This document shows positions 1-7,035 of a DNA stretch of 35,647 bases, one piece after another. The notes below the pieces were generated by a model that did not search any database, had not been told where the DNA came from, and was given only the letters and a program-made list of their open reading frames with translations. A program made the translations under genes and the position numbers. The stretch lies in NCBI RefSeq assembly GCF_002286775.1, contig NZ_NSGJ01000051.1, positions 1 through 35,647 of the forward strand. Direction: 5' to 3'. Origin of the DNA: Myroides sp. N17-2 (GTDB taxonomy: Bacteria > Bacteroidota > Bacteroidia > Flavobacteriales > Flavobacteriaceae). The stretch's first letter is position 1, and every line of letters begins with the position of its first letter.

Positions 1-1
1 A

Positions 2-94
2 TTTAATGCCAAAATTAAAGCATTCAGGGCTCAATTTAGAGGAGTAAGAGATATTGACTTCTTCTTATACAGATTGACTAAACTTTATGCATAA
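2..94 (+). CDS. 3' end of a transposase gene (cut by window edge)
   Basis: An open frame enters from the left edge and ends at TAA (92-94), giving 30 residues that include AFRAQFRGVRDIDFFLYRLT and end in KLYA. This ending is typical of a DDE transposase group common in Bacteroidota, usually filed with the ISL3 (IS204/IS1001/IS1165-like) family. Only the tail is visible, so the family assignment rests on resemblance. Catalytic residues lie outside the window and the terminal inverted repeat could not be fixed between here and the tRNA genes. Confidence 0.55.
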   Translation, partial: FNAKIKAFRAQFRGVRDIDFFLYRLTKLYA

Positions 95-172
95 ACACAA
101 CTTTTGAGATTGATCCGTTATTTTTTATAATTACTTTTCGTTTGCATGACTATCACGTAATCTAGGTTTAAT

Positions 173-207
173 AAAAAAGCCCTTGTTTAATAAACAAGGG
201 CTTTTTT
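173..207. terminator. Bidirectional intrinsic terminator
   Basis: Perfect stem AAGCCCTTGTTT / AAACAAGGGCTT with a 3-nt loop, preceded by an A-run and followed by a T-run. It can end the transposase transcript arriving from the left and the tRNA transcript arriving from the right. Confidence 0.8.
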
Positions 208-208
208 G

Positions 209-282
209 TGATCCAATCAGGATTCGAACCTGAGACCTACTGCTTAGAAGGCAGTTGCTCTATCCAGCTGAGCTATTGGACC
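209..282 (-). tRNA. tRNA-Arg (anticodon TCT), copy 1
   Basis: Read on the minus strand this 74-nt sequence folds into a full cloverleaf. The acceptor stem is GGTCCAA/TTGGATC with one G-U pair, the D-arm begins AGCTCAGCTGG, and the T-arm contains GGTTCGAATCC. The anticodon loop is CTTCTAA, giving anticodon TCT, which reads AGA (Arg). The discriminator base is A and the CCA tail is not encoded. The copy at 380-453 is identical. Confidence 0.95.
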
Positions 283-341
283 ATTTAATCACTAAAGGAT
301 TAAAAATATATCAATACGTTATAAATAACTTTTGATGTTTA

Positions 342-376
342 AAAAAAAGAAAAGTCCCCGTTTTGACAAGGACTTT
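342..376 (-). terminator. Terminator between the two tRNA-Arg genes
   Basis: On the minus strand AAAGTCC and GGACTTT form a stem followed by a run of T, directly downstream of the 380-453 tRNA. It would end or weaken transcription before the second tRNA. Confidence 0.65.
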
Positions 377-379
377 TTG

Positions 380-453
380 TGATCCAATCAGGATTCGAAC
401 CTGAGACCTACTGCTTAGAAGGCAGTTGCTCTATCCAGCTGAGCTATTGGACC
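380..453 (-). tRNA. tRNA-Arg (anticodon TCT), copy 2
   Basis: Base-for-base identical to the 209-282 tRNA: same cloverleaf, anticodon TCT, no encoded CCA. The short flanks are also alike (an AATCA..AAAG..ATTAAA motif follows both on the plus strand), so the pair arose by tandem duplication. As the promoter-proximal copy it is probably transcribed first from the promoter at 520-552. Confidence 0.95.
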
Positions 454-519
454 ATTTTAATCATAAAGATTAAATATGTCTTTTTTAGTAAAGCATAATA
501 CTTACTGTTTTTGACGTTG

Positions 520-552
520 CAAATATATTGCTTTTTATTCTACTTTTCCAAA
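520..552 (-). promoter_or_regulatory. Flavobacterial promoter for the tRNA-Arg pair
   Basis: On the minus strand a TTTG (-33 element, 552-549) is followed after 21 nt by TATATTTG (527-520), matching the Bacteroidota TTTG / TAnnTTTG consensus. It lies 66 nt upstream of the first tRNA. Confidence 0.7.
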
Positions 553-1040
553 GTAAAATAATACTTTTTTAATAAAAAAACCAAAGCTTTGGAAGTAAGT
601 GTTTTATCGTGTGATAAAAATGTATTTAATGGTGGCAAAGCCTATGTTTAGTAGGATTAGTGTAATTGATTGGAGTCTATAAAAACTTGTTTACGCGTAA
701 AAAACTATAGAAAACAGAAGTTATTTGAGATAATATAGTTTGGAAATAGATAGATTATGATTGGCATTTTCTACTTATAACATGTAAGAAAACATAGAAT
801 ATGGATGTGTAAAAAGTGAAAATAGACTCGCCATAATAGAATCAATAAACTCACTTTTTGACTAAGTGGATTAATATTTTGGATATTTAGGTGAGGTTAT
901 AATCTTCTGCGCTCGGATAATTGAGGGATAATAGCTGAATCCATGCGGATTTACTTGTAAAATGGGGGACTCTGAGCATGTAACCTGCACGGATTAGGCA
1001 AGAACTTATAAGAGAATGCGGTTGCTAATAAATATAAAAT
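553..1040. other. Intergenic stretch with no recognised gene
   Basis: No convincing ORF, RNA gene or mobile element was recognised here. The part around 897-1020 is richer in G/C than its surroundings and could carry a structured RNA, but no family was recognised and no clear promoter/terminator pair frames it. Confidence 0.5.
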
Positions 1041-1145
1041 CTCAAATCTGTAGATATGGTTTAGACGAGAATGAATTATAAAAAAAAACAGGTCTTAAAG
1101 TACACATAATAGTGTGCTTTAAGACCTGTTTTAAGCTATGTAAAG
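1041..1145. repeat. Dispersed 3'-region repeat, copy 1
   Basis: Shares a first block of about 40 bp (1041-1080, about 34 matches by eye) and a last block AAGCTATGTAAAG (1133-1145) with the copy at 5102-5212. The middle differs in sequence but forms a hairpin in both. Here the hairpin is the 15-bp perfect stem of the terminator at 1077-1131. Confidence 0.6.
1077..1131 (-). terminator. Terminator of the 1177-2583 lipoprotein gene
   Basis: Stem AAACAGGTCTTAAAG (1086-1100) / CTTTAAGACCTGTTT (1117-1131), extended inward by ACAC/GTGT pairing. On the minus strand it is followed by a T-run (complement of the A-run 1077-1085). It lies about 45 nt downstream of the stop codon. Confidence 0.85.
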
Positions 1146-1176
1146 CTAGTTGTATATTTAGATGCCTAAGAGCTCA

Positions 1177-2583
1177 TTATTTTAATAAACTCTCAAAGTT
1201 TTTGTCAAAGATATTGATGAAAGGATCTATTATAGTACCATCTTTATCTAATATCATTGAGCGTTGTATCTTAGTGATGATCCACTTATCCTTCATTTGA
1301 TTGAAGTCGTCAGTACGCAGTTCGATAATACCACTAGAAGGATATCTCTTAATGATATTAAGCCATTCTCCTTGATCTCCATCGATACAGATAGATATAA
1401 TATCTATATTCGGAATATCAGCTTTTAACTCTGCAGCTAGTTGATGAGCGGCATCAGCATGAGCCATTCCATTTTTGGTCCAAAAGAAAACTAGGGTTTT
1501 CTTATTGATCATTGAGTTGATGCTTACTTTTTTACTATTAGCATTAACTAGAGCTACTTCAGGTAGCTTATTCTCATACTTCAGATTTTGGATGGCCTGT
1601 TGTATTTGTATGATCTCGTTATGCTGATTTCTATCTGTAGATAGTTCGAAGTATCTATCTAGGAACAAATCGTTATTAGTTAAGTTCTGATCTTCTAGTA
1701 AATAGATAAAAGCAATATTATCAAAGATGGCATTCTTAACCTTATTGTTTTTAATTAAGGTATCTACTATGTTTAATTTGTCAATGTATTTGTCAAATTT
1801 GTTTTCTGGTAGAAGATTTGCCTCTGGTTCATTTACTATCGTATTAAGCATTATGGCTAAGTATTTAGTAAATGATGAATACTTTAATAAACGAGGATCA
1901 TTAAAGTTTATTTTTTTTCTGAAAGCATAATAGTCCTTAGGAAGTTTCTTTCTAACATCTTCATCTGTTCTTACGAAATGGGCTGTAGGATATAGTTCTT
2001 TTAGTGAATAGAAGTGTAAGTCAAGTTTAGCTTTAGCATATAGATCAAAGTCATCAGACCAACTAATAATTGCTTTATTTCTCAAGTAATATGTTGTTCT
2101 TGCTGCATGTACAGAATCTATTCTACGTGTGAATTTTTCTGGAGAAACATCAAAGGCACTGTATCCTTCAGTTTCATCCATAATGTTTCTTACAGTAAGG
2201 TTCATTAAGAAATTGTTCTTTTCTGCTCCTCTTCCTGAGAAAATGATTGAATGATCAAAGTCTTTTGAATTAAGGCGAAGAGTTATACTATCATTTTTGT
2301 CAAAATAGACATATTGAAACTCTGGATTGTGCTTGTAGATATACATTCCTGGAGTTAAAGAGTCAAATTTCTTATAAAATTTGTTGTTTGCATCTAGAAA
2401 TAAGGTGTCAATAACCTCATTATCTTTACAGAATAGTACATAATTAGAAGTAGGATTTATAATTTCCCCTTGGAAATAAGCCTTATAGTCCTTAGGGTCA
2501 AATTTCTTTTGACATGAGGTCACTAGGCTTATCGCTGGTAATAGTAGTAATAATAAAGTCCTGTTATGTAATATTTTTTGCAT
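1177..2583 (-). CDS. Lipoprotein with cysteine-less thioredoxin-like domain
   Basis: 468 aa. The N-terminus is a lipoprotein signal with lipobox LVTSC, so the protein is probably anchored in the outer or inner membrane facing the periplasm. The first third (FQGEIINPTS, then beta-rich sequence) resembles the N-terminal domains of Bacteroidota TlpA/ResA-like lipoproteins; the middle is helical. The last ~120 residues look like a thioredoxin fold (KTLVFFWTKNGMAHADAAH, then IISICIDGD, then a SMILDKDG strand). Where TlpA-type enzymes have WCGPC this protein has KNGMA, and the cis-Pro position is also not proline, so disulfide reductase activity is unlikely. A binding or scaffolding role is an inference. 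It stands alone, with its own terminator at 1077-1131. Start chosen at the ATG that gives the lipoprotein signal. Confidence 0.8.
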   Translation of the reverse strand: MQKILHNRTLLLLLLPAISLVTSCQKKFDPKDYKAYFQGEIINPTSNYVLFCKDNEVIDTLFLDANNKFYKKFDSLTPGMYIYKHNPEFQYVYFDKNDSITLRLNSKDFDHSIIFSGRGAEKNNFLMNLTVRNIMDETEGYSAFDVSPEKFTRRIDSVHAARTTYYLRNKAIISWSDDFDLYAKAKLDLHFYSLKELYPTAHFVRTDEDVRKKLPKDYYAFRKKINFNDPRLLKYSSFTKYLAIMLNTIVNEPEANLLPENKFDKYIDKLNIVDTLIKNNKVKNAIFDNIAFIYLLEDQNLTNNDLFLDRYFELSTDRNQHNEIIQIQQAIQNLKYENKLPEVALVNANSKKVSINSMINKKTLVFFWTKNGMAHADAAHQLAAELKADIPNIDIISICIDGDQGEWLNIIKRYPSSGIIELRTDDFNQMKDKWIITKIQRSMILDKDGTIIDPFINIFDKNFESLLK

Positions 2584-2722
2584 TAGAATCTTAAAGTCTA
2601 TAATTGTAGATGTTATAGAGCAAATTTAAGTTTTAGTGATGTCTTATGTTGTTAATGATTGGTTAAAGTAAGACAATATCTCGATTCATTTTAAATATAG
2701 GTGTTTCTAATTTTAAAATTAG

Positions 2723-2730
2723 TAATTTTG
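2723..2730 (+). promoter_or_regulatory. -7 box of the ABC-F gene
   Basis: TAATTTTG matches TAnnTTTG and lies 27 nt before the ATG at 2758. No clear -33 TTTG was found. Confidence 0.5.
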
Positions 2731-2757
2731 CAAGCAATTTAAATTTAATAGATAACA

Positions 2758-4374
2758 ATGTTAACAGTTTCGAATCTGTCAGTTCAGTTTGGTAAACGAA
2801 TTTTATTTGACGAAGTTAATGTAACTTTTACTCAAGGTAACTGCTACGGTATTATCGGTGCAAATGGTGCAGGTAAATCTACATTCTTAAAAATATTATC
2901 AGGAGACTTTGACCCAACATCAGGTCACGTTTCTTTAGAACCAGGAAAACGTATGTCAGTTCTTAATCAGAACCACAATATGTTTGACGAATATACAGTA
3001 CTGGAAACTGTAATGATGGGTAACAAAGATTTGTATGAAGTAAAGAAAGAGATGGATGAGCTTTACTTAAACTATACAGATGAAAACGCAGATCGCATCG
3101 GTGAATTACAAATTCGCTTTGATGAAATGGACGGTTGGAATGCTGAATCAGCAGCAGCTACTTTGTTATCAAACTTAGGTATTTCTGAAGATTTTCATTA
3201 TACTCCAATGGGAGAGATGGATGCTAAACTAAAAGTACGTGTGTTATTAGCACAAGCTTTATTTGGTAACCCAGACGTATTGATTATGGATGAGCCTACC
3301 AACGACTTGGATTTTGAGACAATCGCTTGGTTAGAGAACTTCTTAGCTCATTACGAAAATACAGTATTAGTTGTATCTCACGACCGTCACTTCTTGGATG
3401 CTGTGTGTACACACGTTTCTGATATTGACTATGGTAAAATAAACCACTATTCTGGAAACTATACGTTCTGGTATGAATCTAGTCAATTAGCGGCAAAACA
3501 AAGAGCGCAACAAAATAAGAAAGCTGAAGAGAAAAAAGCTGAGTTGGAAGAGTTTATTCGTCGTTTTAGTGCGAACGTAGCAAAGTCTAAACAAGCTACT
3601 TCTCGTAAGAAAATGATTGATAAATTAAAACTAGATGATATTAAGCCATCTTCTAGAAGATATCCAGCTATTATCTTTGATCAAGATAGAGAAGCAGGAG
3701 ATCAAATCTTAAATATAGAAGGATTATCTGCAACGATAGATGGAGAAGTTCTATTTAAAGATATTAATCTTAATATGGCTAAAGGAGATAAATTAGTTGT
3801 GATCTCTAAAGACTCTCGTGCTACTACAGCGTTCTATGAAATCTTAGGAGGAAATAAACAAGCTGATGCAGGTAAGGTAGAGTGGGGTATTACTACTACA
3901 CAGTCTTACTTACCAGTAGAGAATCACGATTTCTTTGATAATGATTTAACTTTAGTTGATTGGTTACGTCAGTGGGCTAAGACGGAAGAAGAAAGAGATG
4001 AAGTTTATGTACGCGGATTCTTAGGTAAGATGATCTTCTCTGGTGAAGAGGCATTAAAGACAGGACGCGTATTATCTGGAGGAGAAAAAGTACGTTGTAT
4101 GCTTTCTCGTATGATGATGATGAGAGCGAATGTATTAATGTTAGACGAACCAACGAATCACTTAGACTTAGAGTCTATTACAGCGTTTAATAACACGTTG
4201 AAAAACTTTAAGGGGACTATCTTGTTAACTACACATGACCATGAGTTTGCACAGACTGTAGGGACACGTATTTTAGAGTTAACACCTAATGGAGCTATCG
4301 ATAGATATATGACTTTCGATGACTACTTAGATGATCCTAAAGTAAAAGAATTAAGAACGAAGATGTATTCTTAG
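2758..4374 (+). CDS. ABC-F family ATPase (YbiT-type)
   Basis: 538 aa, soluble, two ABC domains joined by a charged linker (residues about 245-315, rich in K/E/Q/A). ABC-F proteins bind the ribosomal E site and act on translation; they do not transport. Length, linker and the motifs CTHVSDIDYG and RFSANVAKSKQATSRKKMID match E. coli YbiT closely. Domain 1 has Walker A GANGAGKS (residues 34-41) and Walker B VLIMDEPTNDLD, but its signature is degenerate (GEMDAKLK, from residue 152), as in YbiT. Domain 2 has signature LSGGEK (439-444) and Walker B VLMLDEPTNHLD, but its Walker A is lost (SKDSRATT, 350-357), which is not the case in YbiT. ATP-sandwich composite sites form between one domain's Walker A and the other's signature, so the site using Walker A-1 and signature-2 is intact while the other is doubly degenerate. 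A single-gene unit with its own terminator. Confidence 0.93.
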   Translation: MLTVSNLSVQFGKRILFDEVNVTFTQGNCYGIIGANGAGKSTFLKILSGDFDPTSGHVSLEPGKRMSVLNQNHNMFDEYTVLETVMMGNKDLYEVKKEMDELYLNYTDENADRIGELQIRFDEMDGWNAESAAATLLSNLGISEDFHYTPMGEMDAKLKVRVLLAQALFGNPDVLIMDEPTNDLDFETIAWLENFLAHYENTVLVVSHDRHFLDAVCTHVSDIDYGKINHYSGNYTFWYESSQLAAKQRAQQNKKAEEKKAELEEFIRRFSANVAKSKQATSRKKMIDKLKLDDIKPSSRRYPAIIFDQDREAGDQILNIEGLSATIDGEVLFKDINLNMAKGDKLVVISKDSRATTAFYEILGGNKQADAGKVEWGITTTQSYLPVENHDFFDNDLTLVDWLRQWAKTEEERDEVYVRGFLGKMIFSGEEALKTGRVLSGGEKVRCMLSRMMMMRANVLMLDEPTNHLDLESITAFNNTLKNFKGTILLTTHDHEFAQTVGTRILELTPNGAIDRYMTFDDYLDDPKVKELRTKMYS

Positions 4375-4396
4375 TATAAAAGTATTTAAATGTAAG

Positions 4397-4429
4397 AAGA
4401 GGGTGTCCCAAAAGGGCACCCTCTTTTTT
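4397..4429 (+). terminator. Terminator of the ABC-F gene
   Basis: AAGAGGGTGTCCC / GGGCACCCTCTT stem (one G-U), AAAA loop, followed by a T-run, 22 nt after the stop codon. Confidence 0.9.
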
Positions 4430-4573
4430 ATGTTTTTTACATTCCTATGAATGCTAACTAATTACATTTTGAAACAGGAAAAAAGATTCTATAAAGAGTG
4501 TTTTTGAAGACAAAAGAGGAGATAAATAATAAAATTTTAAGAATTCTTTATTAGAGTATCTGATATGAAATGG

Positions 4574-4581
4574 TAATTTTG
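4574..4581 (+). promoter_or_regulatory. -7 box of the META-domain lipoprotein gene
   Basis: TAATTTTG, 45 nt upstream of the ATG at 4627, fits TAnnTTTG. The -33 element is not clear. Confidence 0.5.
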
Positions 4582-4626
4582 TCCATAGACCTTAGAGAAA
4601 AAGGAATAAATAATAAATAAAGAAAC

Positions 4627-5091
4627 ATGAAAAAGACGTTATTATTACTTAGTGGAGTACTTGCTCTTACAGTTACAAGTTGTAAAACAGCAGGTGAGAT
4701 TACTTCAACACCAGTCGTAGAAAAAAAAGTAGATATGAGTAAGCAATTAGAGGGAGAATGGGTATTGAGTTCTATTACTACACCTAGTACAGCTGGTAAA
4801 GATCTTAAATCATTATATTCAATGAAAACACCTAGTTTGAAATTTGAAGTAAAGGATCACAAGGTTTATGGTAATGATGGATGCAATAATATCCATGGTG
4901 CATTTGAATTAAAAGGTGCAAATGGTATCAAGCTAGGCGATAAAATGGCTTCTACTATGATGTTTTGTGAAGGAGTAGCAGATAGAGACTTTATGAATGG
5001 ATTACAATCTGTAACAAACTATGATGTAGTAGATGGTAAGTTACTATTGAGATCAGGTGATATTATTGTAATGACTTTCGTTAAGAAATAA
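4627..5091 (+). CDS. META domain (HslJ-like) lipoprotein
   Basis: 154 aa. Signal peptide with lipobox TVTSC, so a periplasm-facing lipoprotein. The rest is one META domain (PF03724-type): LEGEWVLSSI opening, then FEVKDHKVYGNDGCNN with the family's DGCN turn, a MASTMMFC strand, ADRDFMNGLQSV, and a closing LLLRSGDIIVMTFVKK. META-domain proteins such as E. coli HslJ are linked to heat-shock/novobiocin resistance and envelope stress, but the molecular role is not established. Single-gene unit with a -7 box at 4574 and a terminator at 5268-5303; the repeat copy 2 lies in its 3' UTR. Confidence 0.85.
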   Translation: MKKTLLLLSGVLALTVTSCKTAGEITSTPVVEKKVDMSKQLEGEWVLSSITTPSTAGKDLKSLYSMKTPSLKFEVKDHKVYGNDGCNNIHGAFELKGANGIKLGDKMASTMMFCEGVADRDFMNGLQSVTNYDVVDGKLLLRSGDIIVMTFVKK

Positions 5092-5101
5092 CATATTAGA
5101 T

Positions 5102-5212
5102 CTTAAATCTGCAGATAACGTTTAAACGAGAATGAATTGTACAAAACAGAGCAATTTTAGTGATTAAAGCACACTACAGTGTGGTTTCAGAGCTAATTGA
5201 AGCTATGTAAAG
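5102..5212. repeat. Dispersed 3'-region repeat, copy 2
   Basis: Begins like copy 1 (CTTAAATCTGCAGATAACG, then ACGAGAATGAATT) and ends with the identical AAGCTATGTAAAG (5200-5212). The core differs from copy 1 but again forms a stem (CACAC/GTGTG, 5170-5185, extended by AAA/TTT), followed by a GTTTCAGAGC that resembles copy 1's CTTTAAGACC arm. Confidence 0.55.
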
Positions 5213-5267
5213 TAGAATTTATTCGTAGTGAATGGTAGTTGCAGATTTAAGGTTAAGCTTAAAGTTG

Positions 5268-5303
5268 AAAAAGCTTAGTATTAATTTACTAGGCTTTTTT
5301 TAT
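5268..5303 (+). terminator. Terminator of the META lipoprotein gene
   Basis: AAAAAGCTTAGTA / TTACTAGGCTTTTT stem with one wobble pair and a long T-run. It lies 176 nt after the stop, so the 3' UTR includes repeat copy 2. Confidence 0.7.
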
Positions 5304-5563
5304 TTTGTAATAGATAATGATGTCTTAAAAGTTGTCATATTAGATGAAATTTATTATAAAGTATATAGTAAGTCTAATAAAGTAAGAGAAGGTTTTTTAG
5401 ATAGTGACTTTTGGTGTGATTTTAATTGATAATAATGAAATGTATTTCCCTCTAAAGAAGAGTATAATTTACTAAATTATGTAATTAATTAATTTAATAT
5501 ATAATGTTGATGAAATGGTTAATAATTATTTGTTATCATAGTAGTTCCTCGTATAAAAATATA

Positions 5564-5571
5564 TAATTTTG
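5564..5571 (+). promoter_or_regulatory. -7 box of a candidate small RNA
   Basis: TAATTTTG, a full TAnnTTTG match, with no coding gene downstream on this strand before the terminator at 5621-5674. A TTTG at 5529-5532 is 31 nt upstream, longer than the usual spacing, so the -33 element is uncertain. Confidence 0.45.
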
Positions 5572-5577
5572 TCGCCG

Positions 5578-5674
5578 CATGAGGGAATTGTGGGGACTTA
5601 GTACTTCATGTGAAGTTATTCCCTTTCCTATAAAATGCGTTTGTATTTTAATATATAGGAAAGGGATTTTTTTT
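5578..5674 (+). ncRNA. Candidate small RNA with own promoter and terminator
   Basis: A promoter-like -7 box at 5564-5571 and a strong terminator frame about 97 nt with no credible ORF. Inside is a small hairpin, ACTTC..GAAGT (5603-5616). The 3' end is a 12-bp perfect stem, CCCTTTCCTATA (5621-5632) / TATAGGAAAGGG (5654-5665), followed by eight T. It is transcribed toward the convergent GNAT gene, whose stop codon is 21 nt beyond, so it could also act antisense to that mRNA's 3' end. It matches no RNA family I recognise. The exact 5' end is inferred from the -7 box. Confidence 0.4.
5621..5674 (+). terminator. Terminator of the candidate small RNA
   Basis: 12-bp perfect stem and T8 on the plus strand. 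The minus strand has no T-run after the stem, so it is not a good terminator for the GNAT gene. Confidence 0.75.
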
Positions 5675-5694
5675 GATAAATTAATCTATTCTGA

Positions 5695-6183
5695 CTATTT
5701 TAATTCTAGTTGATAAAGATTAAGTGTTTCATTATGCGCTTCTATTATTTTATCAAATGTAAAACCTAGTCGTTCAATTAGCTTAATAGAACTATTGTTC
5801 TCAGGAAGTGTTATTGCACATAAGTTTTTATATTTATCTCCCTCAGTAAATGTCTTTAATAAGCCTGATGTAGCCTCATAAGCATATCCTTTATTCATTT
5901 GATTTGGTAGAAAGGCAAAACCAAGATCGCTATTCTCTAGATATTCTCTTTGGATAATAGTTATTAATCCTATCGCTTTATTATCTTCTTTTTTACTAAC
6001 TACCCAGTATTCACAACTTGTGTTATCTAGTATATTTTGAATATACTGCTGTGCATCTATAGTTGTATGAATATTCTTATCACCGATAAATGTTAACCAA
6101 CCAGGTGTATTAACTAGCTCTAACATAAAAGCATTATCGTGATGTGTGATTCTATTTAGATTTAATCGATCTGTTGTAGGCAT
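5695..6183 (-). CDS. GNAT acetyltransferase (RimJ/RimL-like)
   Basis: 162 aa, cytosolic, one GNAT domain. Seen: N-terminal TDRLNLNRITHHDNAFMLEL, typical of the RimJ/RimL Acetyltransf_3 group; core AIGLITIIQRE (beta-4); LGFAFLPNQMNKGYAYEAT, the acetyl-CoA binding segment with QMNKGYA in place of Q/RxxGxG/A; then ENNSSIKLIERLGFTF, the usual C-terminal motif. The family transfers an acetyl group from acetyl-CoA to an N-terminus or small-molecule amine; the substrate here cannot be told. Transcribed divergently from the response regulator gene. Confidence 0.85.
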   Translation of the reverse strand: MPTTDRLNLNRITHHDNAFMLELVNTPGWLTFIGDKNIHTTIDAQQYIQNILDNTSCEYWVVSKKEDNKAIGLITIIQREYLENSDLGFAFLPNQMNKGYAYEATSGLLKTFTEGDKYKNLCAITLPENNSSIKLIERLGFTFDKIIEAHNETLNLYQLELK

Positions 6184-6357
6184 TTGTATTATTGTTTTTG
6201 ATTAAGGAATGCTAAAATTAGTCTTTTCTTTATTTAAAAAAAGTGATTTATATAAATACTAGTACGCCTTTTTAAACAAATAAGGAAAATGGAGGTTAGC
6301 GTGTTAGGTAAGGAGAGTAATTGCGTATATTAGTAAAAACAACTTTTATAGATAAAG

Positions 6358-7035
6358 ATGAAGATTTTAGTTATTGAAGATGAGAAGGAACTACGTGATA
6401 TAATCAAAAAAAGCTTAGAGAAAGAACACTATATAGTAGAAGAGGCAGACTGCTTTAAGAATGGTATAGAGAAACTCGTTGGTTATGATTATGATTGTAT
6501 TCTATTAGATATTATGTTACCTGATGGCAATGGTATAGATCTGTTGCGAGAATTAAAGAGTATGGGAAAAGTAGACTCAGTTATTATCATATCAGCCAAA
6601 GATTCAATAGATGATAAGGTTTTAGGACTAGAGTTAGGTGCAGATGATTATTTAACCAAGCCTTTTCATTTGTCAGAATTACTAGCTCGTATCAAATCAG
6701 TACTGAGACGCAAAAATCAACAAGGATTTCAGAGTTTAAAATGGAATAATATGGAGATTGTCGTAGAGGATAGGACAGTATTGGTAGAGGGGAAATCGAT
6801 GGTGCTTAATAATAAAGAGTTTGAACTGTTGTATTATTTTGTTGTTAATGCTAATCGTTTAGTTACTAAATCTTCTATCGCAGAACATATTTGGGGTGAT
6901 AATATGGATGAGGCGGATAGTTATGACTTTGTCTATTCACAAGTAAAAAATCTACGTAAAAAGCTAAAGAGCCACCTAGCTGATGTTAATATACAGTCTG
7001 TATATGGGATGGGATATAAACTAACGAATGAGTAA
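6358..7035 (+). CDS. OmpR-family response regulator
   Basis: 225 aa. The receiver domain (about 1-118) has acidic pocket E7/D8, phospho-acceptor D51 (in LLDIMLPDG) and K101 (DDYLTKPF). A linker leads to a winged-helix DNA-binding domain (about 125-223: LNNKEFELLYYF, VTKSSIAEHIWG, SQVKNLRKKL, VYGMGYKL). It overlaps the histidine kinase gene by 8 nt, so the two are co-translated. Closest in build to the CusR/CopR/QseB type, but the signal is not evident from sequence. The PepSY-like genes beyond the HK terminator are plausible targets. Confidence 0.93.
   Translation: MKILVIEDEKELRDIIKKSLEKEHYIVEEADCFKNGIEKLVGYDYDCILLDIMLPDGNGIDLLRELKSMGKVDSVIIISAKDSIDDKVLGLELGADDYLTKPFHLSELLARIKSVLRRKNQQGFQSLKWNNMEIVVEDRTVLVEGKSMVLNNKEFELLYYFVVNANRLVTKSSIAEHIWGDNMDEADSYDFVYSQVKNLRKKLKSHLADVNIQSVYGMGYKLTNE

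Noticed and set aside
897..1030. Structured RNA in the G/C-richer patch
   Set aside because: No clear stems, promoter or terminator could be assembled, so it is not called as a gene.
1112..1300. 62-aa ORF over the lipoprotein's 3' end
   Set aside because: It overlaps the terminator stem and is antisense to a good gene.
5232..5429. 65-aa ORF after the META gene
   Set aside because: It spans the gene's terminator hairpin, has no family resemblance and no promoter of its own; probably chance.
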